DNA of 60,204 nt from Nemertoderma westbladi (taxonomy: Eukaryota > Xenacoelomorpha > Nemertodermatida > Nemertodermatidae): contig JAUCBJ010007390.1 of assembly GCA_032718475.1 (NCBI GenBank), forward strand, positions 1 through 60,204, in the 5' to 3' direction. Under the pieces are notes generated by a model. That model was given only the letters and a program-made list of their open reading frames with translations, searched no databases and was not told where the DNA came from. Below are positions 24,205-34,925 of the stretch, in pieces. Position 1 is the stretch's first letter; each line of letters opens with the position of its first letter. Both the position numbers and the translations under genes were made by a program.

Positions 24205-24634
24205 TAAAATAAGGAGAAATGTGGAGAGGAAACTTCGCAGAATTACGTTTAGGACTGCGATCTAGTTGATTCGCATTGTTTGTGGCCGTTTGTGACTGTC
24301 GTGGCTGAGTGTTGGTCTCCGTTTTGTGAAAAGGTTTTATAGTATATATATGATAACCTAAGAAGAGCATTGGTAGTTCCGATATTCAATCCTGGGGTGG
24401 AATGATTCCAAATATGGTTAAGTCAATTAAAAGTTGAAAAAGTAAACGTTTGTTGTAAAAGTTGATATTTGTTGTTATTCGTTGGATCAAAGACGGCAAC
24501 ATTATTATGATGAAGTAAGCCAGTGAGTTGCCTTGGGGGATAGACAAATGAAGTTTCAGAGAGTTGCAGAGTTTCTTACAAATAAATTTATACCGGAGAG
24601 GTATAATAAATATAATAAACCATCGCATTGCAGG

Positions 24635-25165
24635 CAGTCCATCTAGCTACTACTACTACTATGTCGAGCGAACTCGGACAGTGGAAATGAGATCCTTCCA
24701 GTCTTCCCGATTCTCCATAGTTGTCGCAATTTCGTTTCTCCCAAGTTCAGTATCCCTTTCAAGTTGATCTATATATGTTATTGCCGGTCATCCACGACTA
24801 CGCTTTCCATGAGTTGGTTGCCAGAAAAGTAGATCTGGTATGACCTTGTCTTTACCTCGCCAGCAGTGCCCACTGAATCTTAATCTGCGTTCACGGAGGG
24901 TGGTTGATACAGGTGGTATTGTACCATAAAGCTCGGCGTTTGTCAAGTGTTGTCTCCAGCTGATTTTTTCTGGCTGCCCTTAGCAGTCTTGTGTAGCAAC
25001 CATCAATTCGTTGTTCAAGTGATTTAGTCAGTGTCCTGTCCAGGTCTCACCCCTGTATAAAAATACACTTTCCACTGTGGCTCGAAAGAACCTAGTCTTC
25101 AGGTGCCTGGAGAGATCTGATTTCCAGATGGAATCCATTTTTGATAGAGCTACATAAGCCTTTGC
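24635..25165 (-). pseudogene. RTE-like LINE, C-terminal piece, minus strand
   Basis: The minus strand reads AKAYVALSKMDSIWKSDLS, LKTRFFRATVESV and onward through the RTE C-terminal region. Its 3' end at 24,635 has a (TAG)n-type microsatellite (TACTACTACTACTAT on plus). The upstream part of the same element resumes at 27,358, so this is one copy split by a 2.2-kb insert. Frames are broken. Confidence 0.65.
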
Positions 25166-25479
25166 TTTTTTTTAATAATATCATGATAATATAAACAATA
25201 TACATCCTTAACATAAATAAGCGTTTTTAATATAAACAACACCATTTACAATAAACGTCGTGTTCACCATAGTCTCTAAGTTGCGTAATATTAACATTTA
25301 ACATTTATTTATTTCTTTCATAATACATCAATACATCAACATTTATAATAATAATAATTACTATAAACTTATACTATATTATTAATATCACATATAAATA
25401 ATATTATTGTTGCAACTGCATCCGAGCAATAGCATTGCTAGTGTAGCTCGAGTGCTTAGCTGCTTAAAGTATTATGGAG

Positions 25480-25516
<37 letters not shown>

Positions 25517-25576
25517 TGGGTTGTGAAGTACTTATGATTCGATTTAAATTAATTGTGAAGTAATATTTTTAGTTCG

Positions 25577-25740
25577 TTAGCAGTTCTCGTGGGGGAGTAG
25601 GAATGAGCCACAGGGCAAATGGAACTGATTATTACAGGCTATACAAATAAAAATATAATCAGTGGGTTCGAATCTCGAGTAGCAGAAGTTACATGAAATG
25701 GGACAGGGTGAGTTCGGGGAGTACTGCATTGGCGGAGGGA
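25577..25740 (-). pseudogene. Cys/His-rich zinc-finger-like fragment
   Basis: The minus-strand frame contains CNFCYSRF ... FICIACNNQFHLPC, a C-x2-C / C-x2-C-x4-H-x2-C arrangement like part of a PHD finger, and stops at 25,577. Some LINE ORF1 proteins carry such fingers. The upstream residues are only proline from the poly(G) tract. It may be a remnant of the insert's coding capacity. Confidence 0.35.
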
Positions 25741-26315
25741 TGGGGGGGGGGGGGGGGGGGGGGAATGGGTAGGACTGTGGTAACAAAAACTTACTTATGG
25801 TGAAACTTACTTTAAAGAAATACTAACTTTGTACTTCTATTCCTACAATAGAATTGCAACACAATACAAAAGCACAAGATAAGGTTACTGCAATAATTGA
25901 TAGTAGTAGACATATATTATATTATAAGTACACCAATGTTAAAAATGTGTCTCTCATTTGCCAATATGATCATTCACAGAAAAACAAAAAAAAATAAAAC
26001 GAGAATTCAATTGAATAAGAAGGAATATCTATGTTCATAAATAAACACATTGGCTGATATATAGTATATTTGTGGCCGATGTAAGTTTAAGAATGACTAT
26101 TAATAGGAGGCCGTTTATCAGCTATGATTTTAAAATAACTAGACGGCCGATAGTCAGAATGTCCTATATGTAAAATGTACTCTAATATGCTGCCGATGAG
26201 ATTTACTAAGGTAACAAGTAATATGGTAAGAAACAAAAAAACTGGGCTAATATAATGAATGACTGTGTAGTGTGCATAGATAGGGCATATTGCGATAGTT
26301 TAGGTAGGTGAAGCA

Positions 26316-27149
26316 TTAACCAACGCTAGTGGCAGTAGATGTGATGCCAACCCTGGCACTGCGTCTATTGCCACTGGGGCCCCTAGATGTACCGCTATTA
26401 CGTCCTCGGCCACGCCCTTCAGACCACGGTCCTCCGCGTTGCTGTTGGATGTTCCTCTGTTTATTGAGCTGATCCTTTGTTTGGGGAGGAAGGGATTCGA
26501 GAAACTTAAGGAGTTCGTCTTTGTTCTTGATAAGAACAGGCACCGTGTCTTGGGTGGTCCGGGTAAGGATATTACCATTGTACGTATATACGGAGTGGAG
26601 GCGAGAGGCTCGTTTGTATTCCATTAAAGAACGAAAGATTTCAGATCGAATCGGGGTTAGGTGTTCAGATATAACTATCGGACGATTAGGTGCGTTTGCG
26701 GTTTTTTGAAGTTCATATTTACCACGCAGGGCCGTAATTCTAGCTCCGTGGCCTAGAAAGCGAACGATCATCGGGCGGGGTTTATCAGCGAGATTGTCGT
26801 TAGCGCGTCCGAGGCGATGGAATATATCGACCGCGTCTATCGATAAACTGACTTTACTGAGGATATCAACGAGATTCTCGCGCTCTTCTTCTCGCGATTG
26901 CGACTCCGGAACATTGAGAAGGAGGATGTTATGGCGACGCTGGTATTGGTCCAGCTCATCATTTTGGTCGATAAGTTTTCTATTTTCGTTAGTTAGTGAC
27001 TTAACTTTTCCTTCTAGGTTAGTAATTTGACTGGTGGAAGTTGCTAGATCCTCGCGGAGTGTTGCTATTTCATTTCTAAGCTCTTTTATTATTTCAGACT
27101 GTCCACGTTTAAGGTCGCTAAGAGAGTCGATAATTTGTTGCGTTTCCAT
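26316..27149 (-). CDS. LINE ORF1p-like RNA-binding protein
   Basis: A 277-residue intact ORF. Residues about 10-65 are a coiled coil (heptads around LKRGQSEIIKELRNEIATL and LEGKVKSLTNENRKL). An RRM-like domain follows from YQRRHNILLLNVPES through VDIFHRLGR and RPMIVRFLGHGAR. A C-terminal domain like that of L1 ORF1p begins SEHLTPIRSEIFR. The last 60 residues are Gln/Arg/Gly-rich, suited to RNA binding. ORF1p trimers coat LINE RNA in ribonucleoprotein particles. Here no RT follows, so the element would depend on another LINE. The ATG at 27,149 is well placed just before the coiled coil. Confidence 0.7.
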   Translation of the reverse strand: METQQIIDSLSDLKRGQSEIIKELRNEIATLREDLATSTSQITNLEGKVKSLTNENRKLIDQNDELDQYQRRHNILLLNVPESQSREEERENLVDILSKVSLSIDAVDIFHRLGRANDNLADKPRPMIVRFLGHGARITALRGKYELQKTANAPNRPIVISEHLTPIRSEIFRSLMEYKRASRLHSVYTYNGNILTRTTQDTVPVLIKNKDELLKFLESLPPQTKDQLNKQRNIQQQRGGPWSEGRGRGRNSGTSRGPSGNRRSARVGITSTATSVG

Positions 27150-27357
27150 GTGGGTTTTTTAGGTTTAAGTGGTGGTTGAATCTTTGTTTTCTCCTCCCTT
27201 GCGATATTTCGAAAGACGTAGTACGGTTGTAGTGGCGCTATATCATCGGCTGATATCAGGAACGAATTCAGTAATTGTATCGCATTGAGTACCGGTATTG
27301 ATTAATGTACTGTGCAGTATGTAAAATGTACTTTAATGTTAAAAGTTAATGTACTTT

Positions 27358-28090
27358 ACTAACTTCTATATCCTTTTTGCTACTCTCTATCCATGATCCA
27401 AGGTACTGGAAGTCGTCGACCTTCCTTAGTTGATTATTATCAATGGTTGTCAAGTTTTCATCAACATTAAGTCATTATGTCATGAATTCGGTCTTGGTGG
27501 CATTTATATGCAATCCAACCTCCTTAGCAGCCCTCTCCACTTTATTTAGTAGAATAAGCTGTGCATCTGCTAGAGTATTAGAGAGCAGGGCGATGTCATC
27601 CGCAAAGTCGGTGTCTGTTGTTGCTGGATATCTACTACTTCTGCGTTCTTGAAGTGTGAATCCCAGAGCTTCACCCTTTGTGGCCATCCTCATTGCGTAA
27701 TCCAGCACAATTACAAATAGTAATGGTGCTATTGTGTCACCTTGCAGTACGCCAGCCAAGATTGAGAAAAATTCAGTTTCACCATCTGGTGTCAGTACCT
27801 GCGCTTCTGTGTCACAATATAACAATCCAATGCCAGAAACAATTACTTCTGGTATTCCATAAGCTTGTAGGATTTCAAGCATTTTACCTCTATGGATAGA
27901 GTCGAATGCCTTATTGAAGTCCACAAAAGTCATGACTGCGGAGAGATTCTTCGGCTTAACTCCTTCAATCAGTCTCCGTAGTGCAAGTATCTGAGCTATT
28001 GTTGATCTATTTGGTAGAAATCCGTTTTGGCTCTTACGTAGTAGTTTCTCTATGTGAGGCCTAATCCTATCATCATCATCCGGCTTTAAA
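27358..28090 (-). pseudogene. RTE-like LINE reverse-transcriptase core, minus strand
   Basis: The minus-strand reading covers RPHIEKLLRKSQNGF, then VMTFVDFNKAFDS (first Asp block), GVLQGDTIAPLLFVIVLDY and TDFADDIALLSNTLADAQ, the catalytic F-A-D-D. It runs to LHINATKTEFMT and VDDFQYLGSW. From 27,475 to 27,933 it is one open frame. It resembles RTE-clade endonuclease-RT proteins. It is broken at the left by the ORF1-only insert and at the right by another LINE fragment, and it lacks the SNYRGI-type segment at that junction. Confidence 0.75.
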
Positions 28091-29590
28091 TGCCACCGGC
28101 GGCTTTAATGTTAAAATGTTCAAACAATAACAGACAGACTAAATGCGCACAGATATATGGTAAGTTACGGTAATACAGTTTGCATAATTTAATAAACATT
28201 AAATGTATATATTAAAAGAATAATCCCCTTAAAGCCAGCAACTAAAATATATACCATTATTTAAGACACGCCGATATACCGAAGACTCGACAACAATCCC
28301 TACCCGCTGCGACTGCACCAGCCGTATTAAATCAAATGCCACAGCCGCGAGCGCCTGCCTACTCCGACTCCCGCCCCGCCTAGGCAACATCGGTCTTTTT
28401 CACAGGGCGAGAACCAGGGACACACGAGCGCCAGTTCTCGCTATAATAATCCATAACACAGTGCCATTTGAGAATGTAGTTAGCGTCTGCCTGCATTGTT
28501 CATTGTAGACCAAATGTAAAGTGTATTGAACCAATCTCGGAAGGATAATTCACTAATATAACTATTATCTTTACTCAATATCGCTTTTATGTCATATTTA
28601 CTGCAGCTAATAGCTTCTAAACTGGGGTATCCCATACGAACAGAACCGACTTTATAATCCGCCAATAGTTGGTCATACAAATACCCTGATAAGTGTTTCA
28701 CTAACAAGTTACTGAAGAAATACTTTATTCTAGGATTATCGCAATTAAAGACTGAGTAAATTAAGCGTAGTTGAGCTGCATGAATTCTAGTGTTAAGGCG
28801 CTCTTCCTCGAACAGAGAATACAACCTTTCGTTAGAAATATAAGAGCCCATATCTAGGATTGACCGCATCGCCTTTTGCAATATTATTCCAAGAGAGTCA
28901 AACATATCTGTTGGGATAGTGGACGCACCATATAAAGCAGATGGAGCACATACAAAGTTCCATATCAACTTAGTTATGTAAAAGGGGACAGAGTCTAGGC
29001 CCAGTCCTCGCGTTCTCAGTTTAATGTACGACTCGAGACCCGGAAGTGGTAAACCTAGGAATGTGCAGTGATTTGCCTTTTGTACGGCTCTTCCATCTTT
29101 TAGGTATACCCTGTCATATTTATCAGTCTGTTTGCCCCATATTATTTCATTACATTTCAGAGTGCTTGTTATGAACCACGATTTTTTATAGTTCAGTTGC
29201 AATTTGTGCTGAATGAAATAGTTTTCGCATATCAATAGGATTTCTTGAATGTCGCCCTTCCGGTTTGCGAGGAGTAATATTTCATCCGCATATGATTTCG
29301 CAGGATAGGGAGTCTTGTTGATATACAGACCTTTCTTTACCTGATTCATCAAGCTTGTTGAACAGATCTGCTAGATAAATGTTGAATAACATAGGGGATA
29401 GGACACCCCCCTGTCTCACCCCGCAGTTTAAACTTATAGGTTCTCTGGTTATAATATTATTAATAGCAATGTAGGCCCTCGATCTTGAGTAGTAAGAATA
29501 TAATGTTAGAGAATATATAGAATCCTATATATTCTCCTATATATATAGTCATATATATCATATAGTCATATATATAGAATCCTATATAGC
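28091..29590 (-). mobile_element. 5'-truncated second LINE fragment (unresolved clade), minus strand
   Basis: The minus strand reads NCGVRQGGVLSPMLFNIYLADL, a frameshift, then YADEILLLANRKGD (catalytic Y-A-D-D changed to Y-A-D-E). A 290-codon open C-terminal region to 28,480 and an apparent 3' UTR to about 28,100 follow. A (TATA)-rich microsatellite marks its upstream edge at 29,500-29,590. It sits inside the RTE, between PKKGDL and RPHIEKLL, so it inserted there after 5' truncation. The D-to-E change and the frameshift make it inactive. Confidence 0.6.
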
Positions 29591-30320
29591 CGAGGTATAT
29601 ACCGAGGTCTCCTTTCTTAGGGAGAGGTTTTAGTTGACCTTTAGTCCAAATTGGTCGTGGCTTTTCCCCTTTTAACATCCGGTTGCAAACACTCAATAAT
29701 GGTCTGTTTAGCACTCCTGTTTTCCATACCTCCACTGGGATTTCATATAATCCACTCGCTTTATTATTGGACATGCTTTTAATGCTTCTTTGGAATTTGG
29801 CAGGTGTGAAGTCCCCTGTTTCTATAGGTAGTGTCTTGTCATATATTTTCCTTGTAGGGCTGACCTCGATGTTTGGTGGCTGCCCAAGCAAGTTGCTGAA
29901 GTGATTTTTCCACTTCCCAACACGTTCTTCAAGGCTATCGGCTTTGAGGCGCCCCTTTGCACAACTTTTCCGACCAAATACCTCATTTACAGTTTGCCGG
30001 GTAAGTCTTGATTGTTGCTGTATGTGAGCAGTTGTAATTGCTTCAATTTTATCCTGTATGTACTTTTCCTGGCTGATGTAGTAGGCCAATTTAAGATCGT
30101 CCTTAGCTATCTCAACCTTGTTAATGTTTTCGGTTGTTGGTTGTTCAGTTTTTACTTTGTAGGCTATCTTAAGATCTTCTCTCTTACAAGTAACCTCAGA
30201 GTTTTGCCATGGCACATATTGTTTTCGTTTGGGTTTCTGTGGTATATGCCTCTTAGCTGATTCCTTGTGGGCTGTTATTATATTCTGGTATATTGAATCT
30301 GTGGACTGGTCTTCATCCAT
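29591..30320 (-). pseudogene. RTE-like LINE, endonuclease-RT linker and RT start, minus strand
   Basis: The reading passes RQTVNEVFGRKSCAKGRLKA, NHFSNLLGQPPNIEV, SMSNNKASGLYEIPVEVWKTG and ends in LKPLPKKGDL. These blocks lie between endonuclease and RT palm in RTE elements. The continuation of the palm is displaced to 28,090. It overlaps the end of the endonuclease frame by about 40 bases with a frame change. Confidence 0.7.
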
Positions 30321-31180
30321 TCCTGAAGTGCTTCAAAGCGGTTTTGAACTTCTACTGTATAAGCATCCTTTACTGCATTGTCAGTTCTGAGTTTCTCCCA
30401 GTCATAGTTGATTTGCTTGCTTGTCCTGGGTTTGCTGGCTCTCAAACTGAGTCTGATCTCTGCAGTCACAATTCTGTGGTCCGAGCCAATTAAGTTGAAC
30501 GAGCTGTATGCCTCGCAGTTGATCATGCTGTTTCTCCACTTTTTGTTTATAAGGATATAATCCAGTTGTGCTTTGGTTCCATTAGGGTATTGAAAGGTCC
30601 ATAGCTTCCCCTTACTCTTTTCGAATGTGTTGTTTGTTGGTATCAATTCACATTCTTCCAATAGGTCTAAACGTAAGTACCAATTTCTGTTAGAACTGGT
30701 GTTATAGGTGTAACCCTTGATGTCTTCTGAGCCAATTTGCGCATTCAGGTCACCAGCAATTACTTTAACATTGTGTTTCGGAATGTCCTTTATAAGTCCA
30801 GTCAGAACTTCATAAAACTTGACTGATTGTTCTGGCTCTGAAGCATTTTTTGGACTGTAGCAACATATAGCTGTTGTCTTGGGATTCCCCTCAAATGTTG
30901 CAATCATAACCCTGGAATTTATAGATTCGATGTTGTTTAGGGTCTTAAGTGCAAATGGGCTTAGCAGAATTCCTACTCCACCAATTGATGCATTGGCGCA
31001 GTTCTTACTGCTGTGCTTGTTACTAACGTCCATCCATTTCCAATGTCATTGTACTTCATGGCAGTGTCTTCATGACAAATCCGATGTTCTTGGATGCAGA
31101 TGATGTCGATGTTATATTCCATTGCCAGAGCAACCATGTCACCCTGTTTGCTATTAGCTTTCAGTGTGCGTGCGTTCATT
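30278..31180 (-). pseudogene. RTE-like LINE apurinic endonuclease domain, minus strand
   Basis: It starts MNARTLKANSKQGDMVALA at 31,179, with IICIQEHRI (catalytic Glu block of EEP endonucleases). After a frameshift near 31,000 it reads GVGILLSPFAL, VKVIAGDLNAQIG (catalytic Asp/Asn) and IGSDHRIVTAEIR (S-D-H). The domain nicks target DNA to prime reverse transcription. The 5' UTR of this element continues to 31,419, where the giant LTR element interrupts it, and resumes at 54,018. Confidence 0.75.
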
Positions 31181-31414
31181 GTAGCAATCTTTAGTGTCTT
31201 TTTACATTACAACAGGTTGGTTCTTCTTTCTTCTCTGTCTTCTGTTCAAGTAGCCAATTTATCGACCCCAGCCTGGTGTTCCACTGAGGGACGAGGTCCT
31301 TGTTGACCCAGGCAACGACCGAGCCGGTATTTCTCCTGGAGGGTTCTCATACTCATATCTTTCAGTTGCGAGAGTAAACCGCTTGTGGTCGCAACTCCTA
31401 CAAGCGTCTTCGAA

Positions 31415-31419
31415 GTAGG
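31415..31419 (+). repeat. Left target-site duplication of the giant LTR element (GTAGG)
   Basis: GTAGG abuts the first base of the 5' LTR and is repeated exactly at 54,018..54,022 after the 3' LTR. A 5-bp duplication is usual for BEL/Pao and many gypsy integrases. Confidence 0.85.
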
Positions 31420-32689
31420 TGTAAAAGCTTCTGTGGGATATAACTGGCCCTTTTGCTTCGCAATCCAGTTTCCCCCCTAGGCGCTGGAATACTCTAAAAG
31501 GCTCTCTAACTATATATAATTTCCCCTCGCCCGCAAGGTACCGTTATAAGTGTTTTAACGGACATAAAAGTCATTCTTCTATATACGTGTTTTGGCGGAC
31601 ATGGTAAGGCAAAAAACCTGCAATGCACCAAATACCTTTCACAGCTTAGCCGTGATGATTCATATTACGACATCTAACAGCTGGTTGCTGACATGGAAAC
31701 AGCCATTGGCCACATGGTTCTTTGTTTAGCTTAAGCCAATCAGAGCGATTTTTTCTGTCGATGTGGAGCTTTTCGGCCGATCATACTAGGAGTGTTCAGT
31801 CTTACTGTTTTTCTTGATACTTTGTGTTGTTGCTTTCTAGGCCAGGAACACCGGCTCTAGAGTCAATTCGTTTTCAGACTTTAGAAGAAACATTAGTAGG
31901 CTTAAGATTATAGAGCGTATAACTGTTATCAGTTCAATTCATATCAATCATAACGACTCAATCGGCACATACATTGTCATATCATATCTTAACCTACCGT
32001 CTTAATGTTTTACTGTTGTCATATTTTGTATTAGTTGGTTGAATATTATTTGGAGAACATTTATAAAGAACCCAAATTTCCCAATTTTCTTGATACACTA
32101 CAGGTTAGAGAGACGGGTTATATATAGCGATTGCGACTTATATTATTGTGTTTGTAGTGAATTTAATGCTATTTGATAAGCACTACATTGGTCCGTTGCT
32201 GTTCTCTCTATATATGATAAAATTCATTGACGGTCGGCAAATTAGTGAGCAGTATTGTGTGTTACCGGTAGTGTGCATGATTGTGACTGATAACTAAGCA
32301 TTTCCTAAAGAATGCGCCTCATACTTGAATCATAAGCCTTACCGACTTACCGTTGTGATTAGTATAAGTCATATCTCTGTTTACCTAGATAGAGCGCCAC
32401 GTCCAAAAGGAACTGTTAATATTTCCCGAAAGTAAATAATATTAGTCAGAAATTTATTAACGATCAATCGAATAATACAGTAAGCTTACACTGCAATAAT
32501 AATCTAAGCCCTCAGAATCCAGCCCCCCGGGTATATCCAGCGGGTGAATGGACGCGCACTAGGCTGGCTTCTGCTAATGTTGTGTTTATTGGTATTAAAT
32601 ATTTGTCAACTTCTAAAGTATATTTATAAACCAAAAGACATATAAATTTTGGCAGGTTAAACTGCTAAAGGTCTTCAAAAGCGCGTACA
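31420..32689 (+). repeat. 5' LTR of the giant element
   Basis: 1,270 bp, beginning TGTAAAAGCTTC and ending GCGCGTACA. A TATA-like TTATATATAG lies near 32,120. It differs from the 3' LTR by scattered substitutions and two small compensating indels near 31,724 and 32,600. Confidence 0.95.
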
Positions 32690-34925
32690 ATAACAGTTAT
32701 TGACTTTATTGCAGTAAGCAATAAAGTTGAAAGTACCGGTCGACCGGTAAACCTGAACCGGTACTTCTGTAGGTCAGTAGGCCCAACTGCCAGAACCGGT
32801 ACTGCCGTAGGTCCGTAGGTCCAACTGCCAGAACCGGTACTTCTGTAGGTCCGTAGGCCCAACTGTCCTAACCGGTACTTCCAGTATAAGTACATTAGTA
32901 TTATTCGATTTTGATTATTGTATACCGGTAGGTCTTAGTATTTAATCAGGGACTGCAGCCCTGGTTCTTTATTGAGATTTTACTTATTTCTGTCGGTTTT
33001 ATTTACATGTAAGTTAATATTGAGCTGAAGACGTGTAAGTCTGCTCAGATTGTTCAGATAATTGTAGGCCGGACTGTTGTCGGATTGTTGTTGGGTTTGG
33101 AGAGATTACGGCGCGTGTAGAGTTTGTCCGATAGAGTGCCAGTTAATAAGTTGGGGCAGCCATAGCTGTAAGGTCAATCCCCTCTTAAAGAATAAGTCGT
33201 ACTACCGTGTTAGAACGCATACTAACTAACCATTTTGGAATCTGCACATACTGTAGTTTATTTAGGCTTGACAGTATTCTGCCAGCGTTTTGGCCTGTGT
33301 TTGTTTGTGTGGTCTGTTCAGGTACCGTAATAGTTATTACTCAGATATTTTGTAGGCTGGATTGTTGTCTAGCTATTATTAGGTCTGAAGAGATTGCTGC
33401 GTGTGTAGAGTTTGTCTGATAAAGCGCCAGTTAGTAAGTTGGGGCAGCCATAGCTGTAAGGTCAATCCCCTCTTAAAGAATAAGTCGTACTACCGTGTTA
33501 GAACGCATTCTAACTAACCATTTCGGAATCTACACGTACAGTAGTTTATTTAGGCTTGGTGGTAGTCTGCCAGCGTTTGGTTTGTATTTTGTTTGAGTAT
33601 TCTGTACGGGTAGCGTAATATTTATTATTCAGAGTTTATGCGATTATTCGCAACATTCATGTCCCCAAGTTTATTCCTACAGTAATTGTGTTTGTTATAC
33701 ATACCGTTATAGTTAAATTAACCCCAGTACTACACGGGCTGCTTGGCGTAGGAAAAGACTGGTGACTTTATGCTTCGGTCACTCCAGCAGATGCCGTGGT
33801 TCTTTTAACTGTTCAAGTATATTTAACTACTGATTATTTGTTGTACCAGTACTTGTACCTAATTTAGGGTTTAGTGTACAGTGCTTTCCGAAGTAATTAG
33901 TGTGTAGGCAGTATATTTGTGTTGTAAAGTGGTTAATAGGCACGTTGGATCTGGTAGTCCGCGGTAATTAACTTCCAGGTAGGAACACTCCGTGATACAT
34001 AACGTAGTACCTATAGCGATACGGCTATAGGTCGTCAGGCGGTGGTATTTTCCTATCTGGACAGTGCAATATATTTACTACTACTTATTATTTTCAAATA
34101 CCGTAGTACCCTGTCCTTTGTAATAACCAGAATTCTAACCCTTTGTTAGGCTGGTTTGTAGACTTCCTGTAAAATTACACTAAAATTTCGTACGTAATAT
34201 TTTTGTTGTGTTTAAGTAGAGATTTAATCTCACCCGTATCGTAAGTAATTTGTAGTATTAAGTAACTTAGGTAAATTAGAATTATCTGTTTTAGTGTCCA
34301 ATAAGTAGCACTCCACTGAGAGCGCACAGCTTCCGTGTAGTGACTTCCCCCAGAAATAATAACATTTATTTCAAATATTGACAAAACCCATTTTAAACGG
34401 GTATATATCTATTATAAATCAACTCAAACGATTTATAAATAGTAGGCCTGCCATACAACAACTAGGTCTCAATATCAGTTGGACTACTGCTTAAATAACG
34501 GTAATAAAGTAAGTTAAAGTAACCAAGTAACCCTAAAATATTCAGAAATTCAATTATTCTAAAATAATTGACATACCGGTATTTACCATAGGCTTATTAT
34601 ATTTATTTCTATAAATTTGGGCTGAAATCATACCGGTACTCTGTAATTAATTCTAGTTCATAATTATACTTATATATACTATAAGTGTAAGCTGTATACC
34701 GGTATTCACGATAGGCCTATTATATATTTATATATATTTGTGCTAAAATTATATACCGGTACTCTGTGACAAACCTAGTTTACAATACTTATATATACTA
34801 TAAGTGTATACCGGTATTCTCATATACTGCAATAAATTACCGGTACTAGGCCAACGGTCATACTGAATTACTAGACTTGCTTTAACTGTAACTATAGCAG
34901 TAAGCATTCAACTGTATAGCTAAAC
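32690..34925 (+). repeat. Leader of the giant element with tandem repeats
   Basis: Holds no supported gene. Three degenerate copies of a ~55-bp unit with AACCGGTACTTCTGTAGGTC occur at 32,735..32,885. A ~288-bp unit (containing GGGGCAGCCATAGCTG) occurs twice between about 33,030 and 33,620. A ~125-bp AT-rich unit flanked by TACCGGTA occurs twice plus a partial copy at 34,570..34,830. Confidence 0.7.

Larger units (their letters stand above)
25166..27357 (-). mobile_element. ORF1-only LINE-derived insert (HAL1-like), minus strand
   Basis: A 2.2-kb block interrupts the RTE RT region between KKDIEV-type and KAKAY-type coding segments. Read on the minus strand it starts with a leader, carries one complete ORF1-like gene (26,316..27,149), has no RT, and ends in a short A-rich tail (ATTAAAAAAAAA) at the RTE junction. 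That is the layout of a non-autonomous LINE mobilised in trans. It also contains two poly(G) tracts (25,483..25,513 and 25,742..25,763). I could not settle the target duplication. Confidence 0.5.
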
